From assembly GCA_010093605.1 (NCBI GenBank), contig MU004183.1:1674001-1738000 (forward strand): DNA of 64,000 nt, in the 5' to 3' direction. The position numbers and the translations under genes were made by a program. The stretch is from Lophium mytilinum (taxonomy: Eukaryota; Ascomycota; Dothideomycetes; Mytilinidiales; Mytilinidiaceae). The notes beneath the pieces are model-generated. The model made no database searches. It worked only from the letters and a program-made list of their open reading frames with translations, and was not told the DNA's origin. Positions 13,399 through 24,878 of this stretch are shown here, piece by piece (the stretch's first letter is position 1; each line of letters starts with the position of its first letter).

Positions 13399-13751
13399 GA
13401 TGATAGATGGAGGGTATAGGGTTGGTGGGGTTGTAGAGTGTGGAGAGCGTGAATTCCAGTCAAGACTCGGACGTAAGTCGCTGTTACGTGATGACCGGTA
13501 CCGTGGGAAATTTAGCTGGCGGTTGAGGTTGGAGATATCGCGGGCTCCAATATTTTGGAGTTGTGGGCTTCAAAAATCTTGGCGGCGCTAAATCTGATTG
13601 GGCGCTAGCTTCTATAGAGAGTCATCCACACAACCTTCGACTTGATGTCTTACCTCATAGGCAAACTATCAAGAAACAAACCCATCCGAAATTGCTCCAA
13701 TTCTGTCCACATTTCATAGTCTATCACTCCTCTTCTTCTCCTGTGCTGAGA
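13399..13751. promoter_or_regulatory. shared divergent promoter of rps20 and the CUE-domain gene
   Basis: The 353 bases between the divergent start codons of rps20 and the Cue3/ASCC2-like gene must contain both promoters. No specific binding site could be assigned with confidence. The frame of the right-hand gene stays open upstream of its chosen ATG, but that upstream part shows no conserved protein sequence. Confidence 0.5.
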
Positions 13752-15837
13752 ATGGCGCCTCCGCCTATAGCTCCTTTTCCTCCCGCGACCCTCCGTCATG
13801 AGCTCGTTCCTGAGGAATGGCAAGCGTGCCTGGACGCCTGGATATCTCTCACACAAATTCATCTCCGATTGTCAGACAGCGAATTTATCAAGACTGCTTC
13901 AGATGAAGACCCTCTGGCTTCTTTCCTCACCACGTACTTCCATGAAGTGTCTCATGCTTCAGCCAACGATTCCAGCCTTCAAGGACCGAAGGTCGCCTCG
14001 TTGAGGAAGTTATGTTTCCTCCTCACCCACAGGATACTTTCTGAAAACTCTATACCTCCTTCTCTTCTTGCTTGGCCATTCCTAACGGATATATGTCACG
14101 TGTTCCCGCGAAGTAAGGGTCTACGCCAAATCCTCCAGAGCGTTTGGAAGCGAAAAGGAGAAGAACTGGGATCCGAGCTGCAGAAAATAAAGAACTCTAT
14201 GACTGTAGCCCTAGATTCATCTAGCCCCGAGGCAGCGGAGGACGATGTTGAGCGGCTCTGCCACCTGCTGCATGTCTTACCAGACGCCGGAGACCTCTTC
14301 ATTACGGGGGCGGACTTTCCAGATTCATTGAGCACAGCGTACAGTAAAGCTTCACGAGGCCTGCAGTCGAAACTGGTTTTAGTGGCATATCTCTCACTTT
14401 TGGGCACATTAAAGAGTTCCAAGATGAATTACTCCCTCCTTACTGACCATCTATACGCCCTGAAGATCAGGGCTGAACAGGACCAGAAGACTGGCAAGAA
14501 GCTTCTTCTGGCTGATCTGGTTACCAATACGCCCCTTCTGGTTCAAATTCAAGACACATTACCAACCAAAGGTTCCAGAGCGAAAAACATTGCTGCCTCT
14601 CTCAGCGTGTTTCGGCAGTCCAGTCTTGCAAGACCAAAGAATCTGGTGCGAAGAAAGATTGATAAGGGTAAGGCCCGCGCGGATGATCACGACGTGTATG
14701 GCGACCGTTCATTTGGGGCAATCCACGTGCATCGCATGAGCCTTGTCAGTCAGATCCAGGACCTGTTCCCTGAACTTGGCGCCGGCTTTGTGGTGAAATT
14801 ACTGGACGAATACAAGGACGATGTGGAGCAAGTAACGGCACATTTACTGGAGGATTCGCTCCCTGACTACCTCAATGAGGCAGACAGGACCGCACAACTG
14901 TACGTTGTTCTGACACAAGCAGCGGCTCTTTGGCAACTACATGCAATAAGCTTGCGACCCAAAGAGCCCTCTGCTTCAAAGACCTTCATTAATAAGCTGA
15001 CATTATTGCAGGAGTAATGACTGCCCACCGAGGGAAGCTCACTTCACACCTGGTTCAACCCCTCCACCTCTATCTGAACGCCGCAACATATTCGACAATG
15101 ATGAGTTCGACAAGTTGGCAGTTGACGCATCTCGTCTACACATTGGCCGCAAGAACGAGAAGCTTACCACAGACGCCATTCTCTCCGATCGCAGGACCGC
15201 ACCGAATAAGGCTGCCATCCTATCTGCCCTCGCCGCTTTCGACTCCGACGACGATGAGAGGGATGACACCTATGACGCCGAAGACGTTGGCGGTACTGTT
15301 GATACGACGATGCCAGGCAACGAGGCTGATGTGAACGAGGATGCACTCTTCAAGGCATACACAGCTAATCCTAGCGTCTTTGGCCGCGACGCGGATACAA
15401 GACGAAGCAAGGCACGAGCTGCCCTGAAGAGCGAGACAGGAATGACGGATGAGTCAATCGAGGGCTGGTCTATTATGATCGGACGGGATCCGCGGCGTCT
15501 TCGGAGGTTGGAGATAAAGTTCTCCAATTTCTCTGGCCAGCAGCGTGAGCTAGCCTCGACAGCATACAGAGGCAGCCCCGCCGACTCCGGAACTGAGGGC
15601 GAGAATACTGTAGATGGTGGTAGAGGAGGGAGAGGAGGTTTCCCAGGGAGAGGACGCGGTCGAGGCCGTGGCCGTGGCGGGCGAGGAGGCGGAGGAGCAG
15701 GTGTAGCGGGCGCTTCAGACGACAAGAATACGCAGGCCGCGCGGCAGTATAAGGAGGCGAGCAAAGGATCTCGTGCGAATCATAATCGGCGCGACCAGCG
15801 AGCGAAGAAGATGGCGAGAGGTGGGTTTCCTGGGTAG
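13752..15837 (+). CDS. cue3: CUE-domain protein, Cue3/Rqt3 (ASCC2)-like
   Basis: Two exons, 13752-14899 and 15012-15837, give 657 residues. The N-terminal ~300 residues are the helical region typical of ASCC2 homologues. A CUE ubiquitin-binding domain lies at about residues 332-375 (QIQDLFPELGAGFVVKLLDE, then VTAHLLEDSLPDYL). After the intron comes an acidic linker (DSDDDERDDTYDAED), and near the C-terminus an RGG-type tract rich in GRGRGRG. In yeast Cue3/Rqt3 belongs to the RQT complex, which recognises ubiquitinated collided ribosomes and splits them; the human counterpart is ASCC2. The start MAPPPIAPFPP was preferred over an upstream in-frame ATG because of its context and because the upstream part looks like promoter. 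Head-to-head pairing with a ribosomal protein gene fits a ribosome-linked role. Confidence 0.87.
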
Positions 15838-17882
15838 ACTTAATGATCGGATGATGTCTCTAGAAGGCATTCACGAATTATACCCAGTATTCCAGAGTCA
15901 GCGTATTCTCTTCCTACCAATGTGCAGTCTCAGGAGAGTATTCTTCGGAGACCAATCGCCGCTTGGAGTACTTCGATAAACTCGTTGATGTATGAGTAGA
16001 ATATGTTACTCCAAATCACGCAGACTGGACTCAGAGTTCACACGTCCTCCTGTCAAAACCTTTTCAACACCCCTCCCATCCCTGTCACCGACATTCCCCC
16101 TACACCCGTACACGTGATCCCCTCTCTATCTCTCCGAACTTTTCCAACCATAAACCGCTCTCAGAGGCTCTCAACCACGGAGATATACCCCCAAAGAACC
16201 ATCACATGCCCCTTCCTCCCCTCCCCGGTCCGAGCATCAATACAGCGCACACCAGGCAACACACCGTCCGTCGATAACAACATATACCCATCGGCACACG
16301 CCTCTTGCCGCGTCGCGGCATCGGCCCTGATAGGGCTGGCCCTCCCCCCGGAAACCCTTCCGTGCCGCAACACCCCCCTCCCAGGGGCCCTCCCCTGCCA
16401 GATCAACCTCTCGACTTCTGAAATGCACAACCACTCGCGCACGCATAGCCCGGTCGCCGGCAATAACACGATTCACGGATAGCAGCTCGTAGCAGACCCC
16501 CCACCGCACCTCTCACGCGTTCAAAGAAGATGTAAAAAGAGAAGGGGGGGGTTTTTATGGAACGGGCCCTTGTTCGTGCAGGGTGTGAGCAGATATATTC
16601 GCTCCGTATTGCCGCTTTGAGCAATGCTTCGAGAATAGCGCGCGGTTGTTGCTGGGGTGTGAAGCGAGGGGAGGGCGGCGGGGGTAAGCGGGCCCCACTT
16701 ATGCGAGTTGTCAGAGCCGAGAACGTTGTGGAAGAGGCTACCGGGGGTAGTTTTTGAGGTGCAGAATGCAGATGCAGACGCAGAGTGATGGCAGTGGGTT
16801 GGTGCGGTGGGTTTGGGTAGGGGTATGGGGGTGATGGTGGGGCTGGTTGGGCTGGTTTATTGGGTTGTGACTCGTGAGTAGTATTTGAGAAACCGTAGCG
16901 ATGTGTGAGTTTGGGGCGGGATGATGGAGTTATGGAGGAGATTTCGTTCAGGCTTTGGGGATATAGGACCTCGTGGAGTGTTCGTGAAATGATATCTACG
17001 AACCCCTGTCTATCTCGAAGGCTATTCGATTTCATAATGGGACTATACATTGAGATGGAACTATGACTTGGATCGGCACTGCCTAGCTGTGTACACAGCA
17101 CACAGCCTATCTATCAGAACCCATATACCCGAATAGCAGCGAAGAAGAGAAACAAATACACATAGCCTTCCGTAAAAGGTTTAAACCCGGTCATAATACA
17201 ACACCAGTCTACTGAACCACAAGCCCCAACGACCCTCGTAAACCCTATAGTGAACGCTGAATGCTACCACCAACACACCTCACCGCTCAGTCCACTCGCA
17301 CTAGCCCTCTTCTATATAGCTTACATCCGCAGCAACCCATTCTGGCCCCCAGAGCATACAAGTGTCTCACCACTCTAACGAGTGACGACACACCCAGCTC
17401 AGCGCAAGGCGGACGCTGGACGCTGACGCCGTCTGCATCCGTGTTTACCTCCTTCCGGATTCCGGATCCTTCAGGCTCTGCGATAGAGCACGGGGGTGAC
17501 ACGTGACGAGATCGGCGATGTGATCAGTGTAGGCGCGGAGACGGACGCGGTGCCGCCGAAGACGAGGGGCCAGGGAGCGCCGGGCGGGTGATGCCGGGGA
17601 CACGCTCTTCGCTCTGGAGGCTCGAGTCGTAGTTAGGAAGAGAAGAGGAAGCAGGAAAGCGTGGGATATAGTTATTTACTCTTCAAACTTGCGAGAGCTT
17701 CGTGTCTGCTAATACAAATATCGATAATCATGTACTGTAAACGCTAGACGAAGTGAACCGAAACGAGATATCCTCCATATGTGTGTATACCCATGCGCCT
17801 GCCCTATGATAATGCCCGCTTGATGGAAGAAAGAAAAAGACGCCACTGATGCTTCATCTACCAGCGAATCGAATGGAATTCA
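15838..17882. other. intergenic stretch between convergent genes
   Basis: About 2.0 kb between the 3' ends of the CUE-domain gene and the APH-like gene. A 232-codon minus-strand frame at 16403-17101 is Pro/Arg-rich, has no recognisable domain and overlaps other frames; it is not called. Nothing else is recognised. Confidence 0.5.
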
Positions 17883-19167
17883 TCATCTTCGGTTGAAACG
17901 AATAGCAAACTTGATGAGATCCTGAGAGAAGAACGGTGGGGAAGCTTGTGCAAATTCTCGCACCTGTCGAAAATCCACAAAGTCTCCTCGTTGGTCATCA
18001 CCCTGAACCGTTACAACTGTGAAAGCTGGTTCAGAGCCCACGTTAGCGAGCCTCTTGCATCTAGCTCACCGCTGGCGTAGTTCGGGCGGTAATGGTGCTC
18101 CACAACCGCTAGGAGAGACCGGTATACTGTGTATCTATAATTTAGGTTAGCAAGTTTCCATGAAGGCTACAACATCCACTTCCACAAAGCGAAATACAAA
18201 GTTTAAAAACAAGGCAATCAACTCACAAAAGCTGTCGTATCCTCGCCTTCCCCACACGACTCGGACACTCGCCATAACCCTCTAAAAGCGCCTCACTCGC
18301 ATCTACAAAGACAGCCGCGAGCATCGGATCGCCCCACACGGCGTTCGAAAACCCCACCACCCCGGACACTTGCTTCGTGCGCTCGTCGATCAAGACATTC
18401 TCAGGGATGCCCACATCGAGCGGCACGAGACGCGCTTCCGTGACCTCGTCCAGCAGCCTCCCGTGCCGCGCCATGTTCTGGCGGATGCTGTCGTACGGCA
18501 CGCTGACGAGCATGTCCTCGGCGTCGCGGAGAGCGGACTCGAGCAGAGAGAGGAAGGCTTGCCGCCATGAAGTGCTGCCCGTGCCGGTGAAGACGCGGTG
18601 AGCGAGGCCGAAGCTGTCGGCAGCGAAGGAGGTGACGGAGCGGACGTAGGCGCCTATCGCACGATCGACGGTGCGGCGTTCGCTGGCGGTGAGACGCGAC
18701 GACAGGTCTGAAAGGCGCGTACCGGGGATGCAATGGAGGAGGAGATGCGGAGAGCCTAGGGCGCGGCCCCATGAGTCGTGGTTGATGCATTGGGGGGTCT
18801 GGAGCTGGGTGTTGCTGCTGAGGGCGTCGAGGACCTTGGCTTCGCCTTCTAGAGTGCGCTGCTCGTGGCGGAGGAGGCGAGTATTGAAGGGGGGAGGGCA
18901 CTTTAGGATCAAGGAGCTGCCGTCGGTGATTCTCAGGAGGTAGACTTGATGGAGACGGCTTGGCATGCGCTCAATCTGGAGAATAGAGAGTCGCTGGGAG
19001 CGGAAAACGGAGCGAACGAGCTTTTGGATGTTGGGAAAGTCTGGAGATTGATTTGCACTAGATAAAGGAGTTCTGGAACGTGCAGAGTTTCCATAGCGTC
19101 CATGGCTCATGGTGACAACGGGGTAAGGAGAGACATCGAGCGGAGGGATATGCATCTTGAGGGACAT
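17883..19167 (-). CDS. APH-fold phosphotransferase-like protein with altered active-site motifs
   Basis: Three minus-strand exons, 18227-19167, 18070-18134 and 17883-18025, give 382 residues. The fold can be followed from a basic N-lobe (LRITDGSSLILKCPPP, with the expected nucleotide-binding Lys) through LLLHCIPGTRLSDL to a Brenner-type region PLDVGIPENVLIDERT and SGVVGFSNAVWGDP. This matches fungal aminoglycoside-phosphotransferase-like kinases. However, the catalytic HxD position reads PLD, and the metal-binding Asp normally found in IDWE/LDF reads VGFS, so catalysis looks impaired. A second in-frame ATG 19 codons downstream could be the true start. The joined exons 2 and 3 (YTVYRSLLAVVEHHYRPNY, then FAIRFNRR) complete the C-terminal helices. 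The substrate is unknown; drug resistance should not be inferred from the family name. Confidence 0.78.
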
Positions 19168-20400
19168 GCAGAGAGACAGACAGAGAGCATCAGAGAAACG
19201 AATTCGGAATGCAAGCTTAACAGAGAGAATATTATCTTACGGTCCCAGGATGTTCAGGATGGAGGGCAGGGGGATGCAGATATCGCGGTCTCCAGGGTCT
19301 GGGGGTTAGCAGTTATTGCGGGCCTAGGGGTTAGTAGTTATTGCGGGCCTGGGGGCTCTGATTAGCAGCACGCAGTGAAGGAGATTTCGCAGAGGCACGC
19401 GGCGCAGGAGTAGGCGAGCGTTCGCTGGCAGTCGGAGCAAGGCCGGGCGGTCTGTAGCGAGATCTGTAGCGAAAAATGGCAGCTCTGGCAGCGGCAATGC
19501 TGCCTCTTGGGCACTGATGGCTGCCGCCAGGGCTGACGGGCATTCTCCAGGCGTGGCCGGGCATGGCGAGCGCATCATTCTCCAGCGCCACACCGTCAGA
19601 TGTCGCGACTCTGGGGGCGCCAGGGCGGTGAGCACGGGCACAGCTTCGTACCAAGTCTGCAGCAAAATTCAAATCACGGGCGTGGCGGTTGGTGCGGAGA
19701 GCGGGCATGAGGACTGAGTGGTGGTGGTTAGGGAGGGAGGCGGCGTCGTCAACGCGTCTCGTCTACTATCGCCCCAAAAGCCCTAGCGCATGTCGCGGCT
19801 GGCGGCTGTGATTGGCGGTGCTGCGAGAGGCAGAAGTTGGGCTTGTCTGCTCGCTTTCTGGAACGCGTCCAGGGCATCCACAGCGACGGGAAGGCCTCCA
19901 GGCTTCCCGCGACTGTTAAGGCGAACGTCGCGGATGGCACACCACGATGACACCTCGCGGCCCTAAGACCCTGCCGAGCCCTGAAGCCCACGCGCCGAAT
20001 GCTGCCGATGGGCAATGTGGGCGTTTCCCATGCCGGCGTTCTCCTCCTGGTCCTGATCTCCGCAAGGGGCCCGACATGGGCGAGCGAGCGGCCAGCAGTC
20101 CCCTCAACACCACGCCCGCATCGTCACCAGCCCCGAAGCCCCCCCTGGCGAGCCAGTCCGCTGGAGACGAGCTGGTGGGACCGCGCCATCACTGTCACGC
20201 CGCTGCTCCGGACCTGTGCACCCACATCCATCGAGTCTGTGCAACGTGCTGGACGTCTGAGCGTCGTCGGAGTATTTATATCTCGACTCCCTACATCCAT
20301 CTATCGAAATTTGCCCTCGACCAATGCCATGTCTCTGTGCACCTCGCGGCCAACGTCAGCACTCGAGGGGTTGGGGCCTGCTCGTCTCGGACATGGCTGC
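19168..20400. other. intergenic stretch with a short tandem duplication
   Basis: About 1.2 kb between the APH-like gene (its promoter side) and the 3' end of tan1. A ~25-bp unit containing AGTTATTGCGGGCCT is present twice in tandem at 19302-19351. Several GC-rich frames of 60-199 codons overlap each other on both strands and show no domain, so none is called. Confidence 0.5.
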
Positions 20401-21654
20401 TCATTCAGACTGCTTCTTGGCCGTGGGCTCGTATATCTCTGCGATATTGTATCGCTTGAGCTGCTCGTAATCGCTACCGACGACGCTCATTCCGCACACA
20501 TTCTGCAACTTCGTGAGCCTGCGTCTGTCTGTGGCACCGACTTGACCCGGCCCACGCCCAAGCCGCGTCAGTGTGCATGTGAGAGTGAGCTTACCTGATA
20601 CACCTCGACCAGAACCGTCACGTCCGGGCTGGTCAGGTCGACCGGATGACCTGGCCCCACCGCCTCTGCCACCCGCTTGATGAGCACCAGCCGATCCGTC
20701 TTGTTGTTGCGCAGAGTCGGCCGAATCGCGAACTGATAGACGCCCAGTCAGCGCAATCAGCGTTTTAGCCATGTCCTGAGCCCACATGACATGACCCCAC
20801 ATCCTCCCGCAAAAATGGACGCTTTCCCACTCACCTTTTTCGCTCCAGTGCCCGGCGTGTGGAAATGTGGCTTGAGAACTTCTGCAGCCATCTCGTCAAT
20901 GCCCTTGTCCGTCGCCTTGCCCATGACCGTCATTGGAGTCAGTCGCTTAATGAACCGACTCTGCTTTTGCCCCGCGCTATTTGCAGCATCTTTGCAGATG
21001 GCATGGACGAATGAGACGGGCTCGATAGGCGGACGTGTTTTGAAAAAGACAACTACCCATTCAGTCAGTTGACGCCCACATCGGAACACGGCTAGGCAGA
21101 ACGCACGACATTCCGTCTCGATTTTGATTTGCGTAAACAGCGGCTCCTCTGTTGGTTTTCGGATCGCTTCAAGCTCTTGCTGGATCTCAGCTTCGATGTC
21201 CGCCTCGCCGTCCTCGGCATCGCCGCTCTCAGCTGCTGCTGCATCGTGGCTGGCTCCGTAGAGCTTCGTTGCGTACTAGATCGCGTCAGTGCTGTCCGCA
21301 AACGTGCTGAAAAGTGCCGCTACAGGGTCGATCCAAGTACCTCTTCGAACAAATCTCGACACTCTGCTGCGCATTTGCTTTGCTTCTTCATGTCACAAGT
21401 GATCCAAATGCCTACGTCGCCGGCCTCGATGCCTCGACTCGCCATCCCCTCCTTCCGTGGCGTACGCCATTGCTTCTTGTCCTGGATGGGTGTTTAGCGG
21501 GCAGAACACAAAAGCTGCAAATCGAGGAGCTGTCGAGGCCAAGCCTAAGCCATGGCTTTCACCATCGGAAGAAACGTACTCTAACTCTCTTGTTTTGAGC
21601 TGATTTCTCCGAGTCTGGAGCCGCCTTTCGTTTCTTTGACGAGCTGTCGGCCAT
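20401..21654 (-). CDS. tan1: THUMP-domain tRNA acetylation factor Tan1 (THUMPD1)
   Basis: Six minus-strand exons, 21580-21654, 21341-21481, 21107-21275, 20835-21052, 20595-20732 and 20401-20502, give 280 residues. The N-terminus is basic (MADSSSKKRKAAPDSE), followed by KKQWRTPRKEG and GIWITCDMKKQSKCAAECRD, which is the conserved start of Tan1 proteins. A THUMP domain spans about residues 130-260 and ends with RPTLRNN, VDLTSPDVTVLVEVYQ and NVCGMSVVG. Tan1 binds tRNA and is required with the acetyltransferase Kre33/NAT10 for N4-acetylcytidine at position 12 of tRNA-Ser and tRNA-Leu. All six junctions keep frame and restore family sequence. A U2-type snRNA gene lies about 350 bases upstream on the same strand. 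Confidence 0.92.
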
Positions 21655-21999
21655 GGCGCAATGGTGTGTTTCTTTGACGAGCAGTCGTCCGTGGTGGGGT
21701 CGGTTGCAAGAAGTTTGGTGGACCTGTCGATCACACGATACTTTCCTACGCTAGACAACCTGCCAAGACACAAAGGTTACCCAGGTGAGCAAGAACTGTC
21801 GTGAGCTTGGAACCTTGAAATGATTGGAAGTGAGGCGTTGAGCAGGGCAGAGTGGAATTCAAGTCTTGGCGGGTTTCGGATCTGTGTCTTGGCAATTTGA
21901 AAAAAGCCAGCCAACACACACAAACAAAATTCGTCTCTAGTGAAAGAGAATTTCTTCTTCGAAGCCCCAGACAAGCTGAGAGGTTCAATGAAAAAATGG

Positions 22000-22184
22000 T
22001 TTCGCGTCGGCCCGAGGCAGTGCAATACGAGCGACACTGTGCTCCTGAACATAGGCAAGCCCAGCGGCCCAGGAGCGGTTTCCAAAGACTGGATTAATCT
22101 TGAGAGATCCCGTAGGATCGTTTCAGAGATTAAACTGAAAAGAACAGATACTACACTTGATCTAAGCCAAAAGGCACTGTAAAC
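22000..22184 (-). ncRNA. U2 spliceosomal snRNA, diverged copy
   Basis: Read on the minus strand, bases 22178-22100 match the most conserved part of U2: GCCTTTTGGCTTAGATCAAG, the branch-site recognition region GTGTAGTATCTG, then TTCTTTTCAGTTTAATCTCT. Stem IIb (GATCC, loop, GGATC) follows. Near the 3' end a stem of GCTCCTG with CAGGAGC carries a GGGCTTGCC loop as in stem III, and GTGTCG pairs with CGACGC around a TATTGCA loop as in stem IV. The total of ~185 nt is the usual U2 length. Two parts depart from consensus: the extreme 5' end that pairs with U6, and the Sm site, which reads AGTCTTTGG instead of an unbroken U run. It may therefore be a variant or relic copy. Both ends are approximate. 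Confidence 0.85.
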
Positions 22185-22186
22185 AC

Positions 22187-22925
22187 TGTTAGCAAAAGCG
22201 CGAAACTTTGGGGGGAGGGGTCAATTTACAAGAGAGCTAACGAGGAAGGAGGGACGGGGGACTGGCGAGCTGAAGTACTCCGAATTTTCTGGCGTCTTGG
22301 CGCTGACTCATCAGCGCTAGGCGGTTTAACAGGCCTTATTTTAATCGACCTAGCTGGTGCTTACTCATCGACGCTAGTGGTATTAATCAACTCCCCACGC
22401 TCCCTTGTACATATTGATCGAATTTCGCAGGCACTGTAAGAACGCGTTTGAGTCTTCAATAGGCCGAGCCCTAGTCTTCCTAGGTAATCCTTGTGTATGT
22501 TGGTACATAGGTGGCAGACTGTATCTTAGTAGTTTTTAAAACTATAAACGCCAAATACTCGTTGCTAGGCAGCAATATTGAATTCAGTACCATAAGTGAA
22601 TTTATTTACATCTACGAGCATGCACCACGGAGCGTTGCCTTGATTGCTTGAATTTAGGCTCTGAAAGCGAGTCCCTAAGCCAAACGCCCATCGCCCGCCC
22701 ATTGAAGGCCTCCAAACCTGGTAATGTAACCTTGGAAGGGCCTCCCTACGCAGACGCACTCTATGAGGAGTCTAAAACTCTTTTTTGACCAATTCCAGGT
22801 TGAAAGGATCCAGGGAAATGAGGAAGAAGTTCAAATCAAACCACCACCATTCCTTGATTCGAAGGCTTGCCCGCCGTGATAGAGAACTCTTTGTGTTGAA
22901 GGTCTTCACCCAGCCCCATCGATAC
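22187..22925. other. intergenic stretch upstream of the U2 snRNA
   Basis: About 740 bases between the U2-like gene (its promoter side) and the 3' end of the carrier gene. It is moderately AT-rich. No TATA box at a convincing distance from the U2 5' end and no gene are recognised. Confidence 0.45.
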
Positions 22926-24298
22926 TCAGTTCAACAATCGCATCGTCATCTCAACCCTAAGAAGGAACCATTAGCAATCAGAGTTATCAAGCAAATTCAT
23001 GGCTTAGTCCGCCTCCATCTCGTTCACCTGGCTGGGTTCTCAAGAGACGGGAGAGGTGGCACTTACACAGCAAATGTCCCCGCGCTAACAGGCATAGCCC
23101 TCAGCAGCGTAGGCCCGATTCCTTTCCAGAAACCCCTCATCCCCTCCTGCGCCCACGTCTGCCCAAAGCAATCCCGCATGCTCTTGAACTTCTGCCGAGC
23201 CCCGAAGCCGTCACTCTGCATCTTGCTCTTAACAACATCGAACGGGTAACTCGCGATCCAAAGCATCTCTCCGGCTAGACCACCATAAAGCGCGACCTTC
23301 GGTGTGCTGATCTCTTCACGCTTGATGGAGTTCCGCTTCGCATCCGCGTTCATCAGGTACTCGAAAGTCAGGAACCAGAAGCCATAGGCCTGCGCTTCAC
23401 GAATGATAGTGACGGCTTCACCGCGGTAGAGACCACGCAGGACACCCTCGTGTGCGGAGAGCTTGCGGACGCAGTCGAGAGGGCCGCTGTAGAGACGCGC
23501 GGCTCCGTGGGGTTGGGTTTGTAGGCGGATACGCACGTGTTCTATCGGTCCAGAGATGACGGAGTTAGCGACACCGGCAAAGGCGCCGGCAGCGTAGTAC
23601 TGGCCGTACGAGAGCGTAGGTGAAGTGAGGGGCGAGGAAGATGCATTGCGGGATTCGAACGCACGACGGGCCCAGTGGAAAGCGCCGAATTGGACGGAGA
23701 CCTTTTCTCGGCGTTAGAGTGTGACGGAATGTTTGAGGGTATGTTTCAATGGTTTTGACAGCCTGGATGGGCATCGCAAGATTGGATTCCGTGAGGACTG
23801 CACTAAAAGGGCAGCTATAATATAGAAGAGTACTTACGCAAGCACCAATACCTAGTAGAGGGGTTAAAGTTCCCTTATAGAATGCTAAAGGACCCTCGCT
23901 CTTGTAGATCTTGCTAGCACAGTCAAAGGCACCAGAGTACTGTGTTGTGGTTTGCAGTCGAACTTTGATGATGTCTTCAATCGAGATTGGTCAGTTGCAA
24001 ACAGTCATTCAGCGATCTCCCGGGGCATGGGTGATTTTGTGACATACCAAAAGGTTGACCTATAATTGGTAGTTAGTGTCAGTAACAGAGTTCGAAGATG
24101 ACGAAATAGACTGATGTAAGAGAAACATATCGCGGAAAATGAAGCGAGACTGAATTGAAGGCACCCTTGTACGGAAGTCACGAGAATGATCATCTCACCT
24201 AGTAAGACCTGCGCAACACCTCCAGCAGCACCGGAACCCAAGTCCTTGAATGTCCGAGCGAGGCCCCCACCCTCAAGCTCGGCCTCTGCAGCAGCCAT
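22926..24298 (-). CDS. ymc1: mitochondrial carrier protein, Ymc1/Ymc2 type
   Basis: Five minus-strand exons, 24199-24298, 24048-24059, 23838-23974, 23067-23701 and 22926-22956, give 304 residues. Exon 2 is a 12-nt microexon that supplies the first carrier signature, QPFDIIKVRLQ. The second and third repeats carry GPIEHVRIRLQTQ and YPFDVVKSKMQ, so all three solute-carrier signatures of the inner-membrane family are present. The last exon restores FAVVEMTMRLLN, which fixes the 3' acceptor; closer acceptors would give introns of only 35-42 nt and a non-family C-terminus. GTLTPLLGIGACVSVQFGAF and SPIE/GPIE-type motifs match yeast Ymc1/Ymc2, inner-membrane carriers linked to amino-acid and organic-acid metabolism; the substrate is not deducible. 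The second ATG (MAAAEAELEGGG) was preferred because of its context. Confidence 0.9.
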
Positions 24299-24878
24299 TG
24301 CGCTCAATGGGAAATGGTAATCCCTCAAGCTAGTAATTGGCTGGCTCTGTCTATATTATCGAATCGTCAACATATGTGGTCTGACTTGGGGGTGAGTGCA
24401 TGGACAAAGGTCTTCCATTTTTCTTTGGCTGACGTGCTTGATGCCAAGGCTCTACTTAGTAATCAACCACGTGAATGGATCTTGGGGCAGAAACGCAGAG
24501 ACGAACCGACGATGAGCAAGTGCTTCAAGATTATAGCTGTTCTTATTATAGATATGAATTAAGGTAATACTTTTAGAAGAGAAAACGGTCGGATCCAGAC
24601 AGTACAATATATACAATGCTTCCATATCACATCCAAGACACCCAGCTCCGCCCGCTTCCTCATCCCCGAAGATACTCGTACATAAGAAAGCCCAGGTAGA
24701 GGGCGTGTGGAGGTATAGAATCCAGCCTCAGTGACCCAGCGTCGCCGACGTTGTCCTCCTCAAGATACTCGTACACAATATGGTCCAGATAGAAGATATC
24801 TGCTCGTATGAAACAAAGCAATGCGTCTCTATGATATATCGCAATCTTACAGCTCCTGCTCTTCCTCTTCACTAGCAT
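24299..24878. other. intergenic stretch, tandem minus-strand genes
   Basis: About 580 bases between the carrier start and the 3' end of the Ras-like gene. It should contain the carrier promoter and the Ras-like 3' UTR. No gene or repeat is recognised. Confidence 0.5.

Noticed and set aside
16403-17101. 232-codon minus-strand frame
   Set aside because: Pro/Arg-rich composition from GC-skewed DNA, no domain, and no consistent splice sites.
23640-23700. tRNA-like GGATTCGAAC word
   Set aside because: It lies inside the large exon of the mitochondrial carrier and encodes conserved-frame protein; no cloverleaf can be drawn around it.
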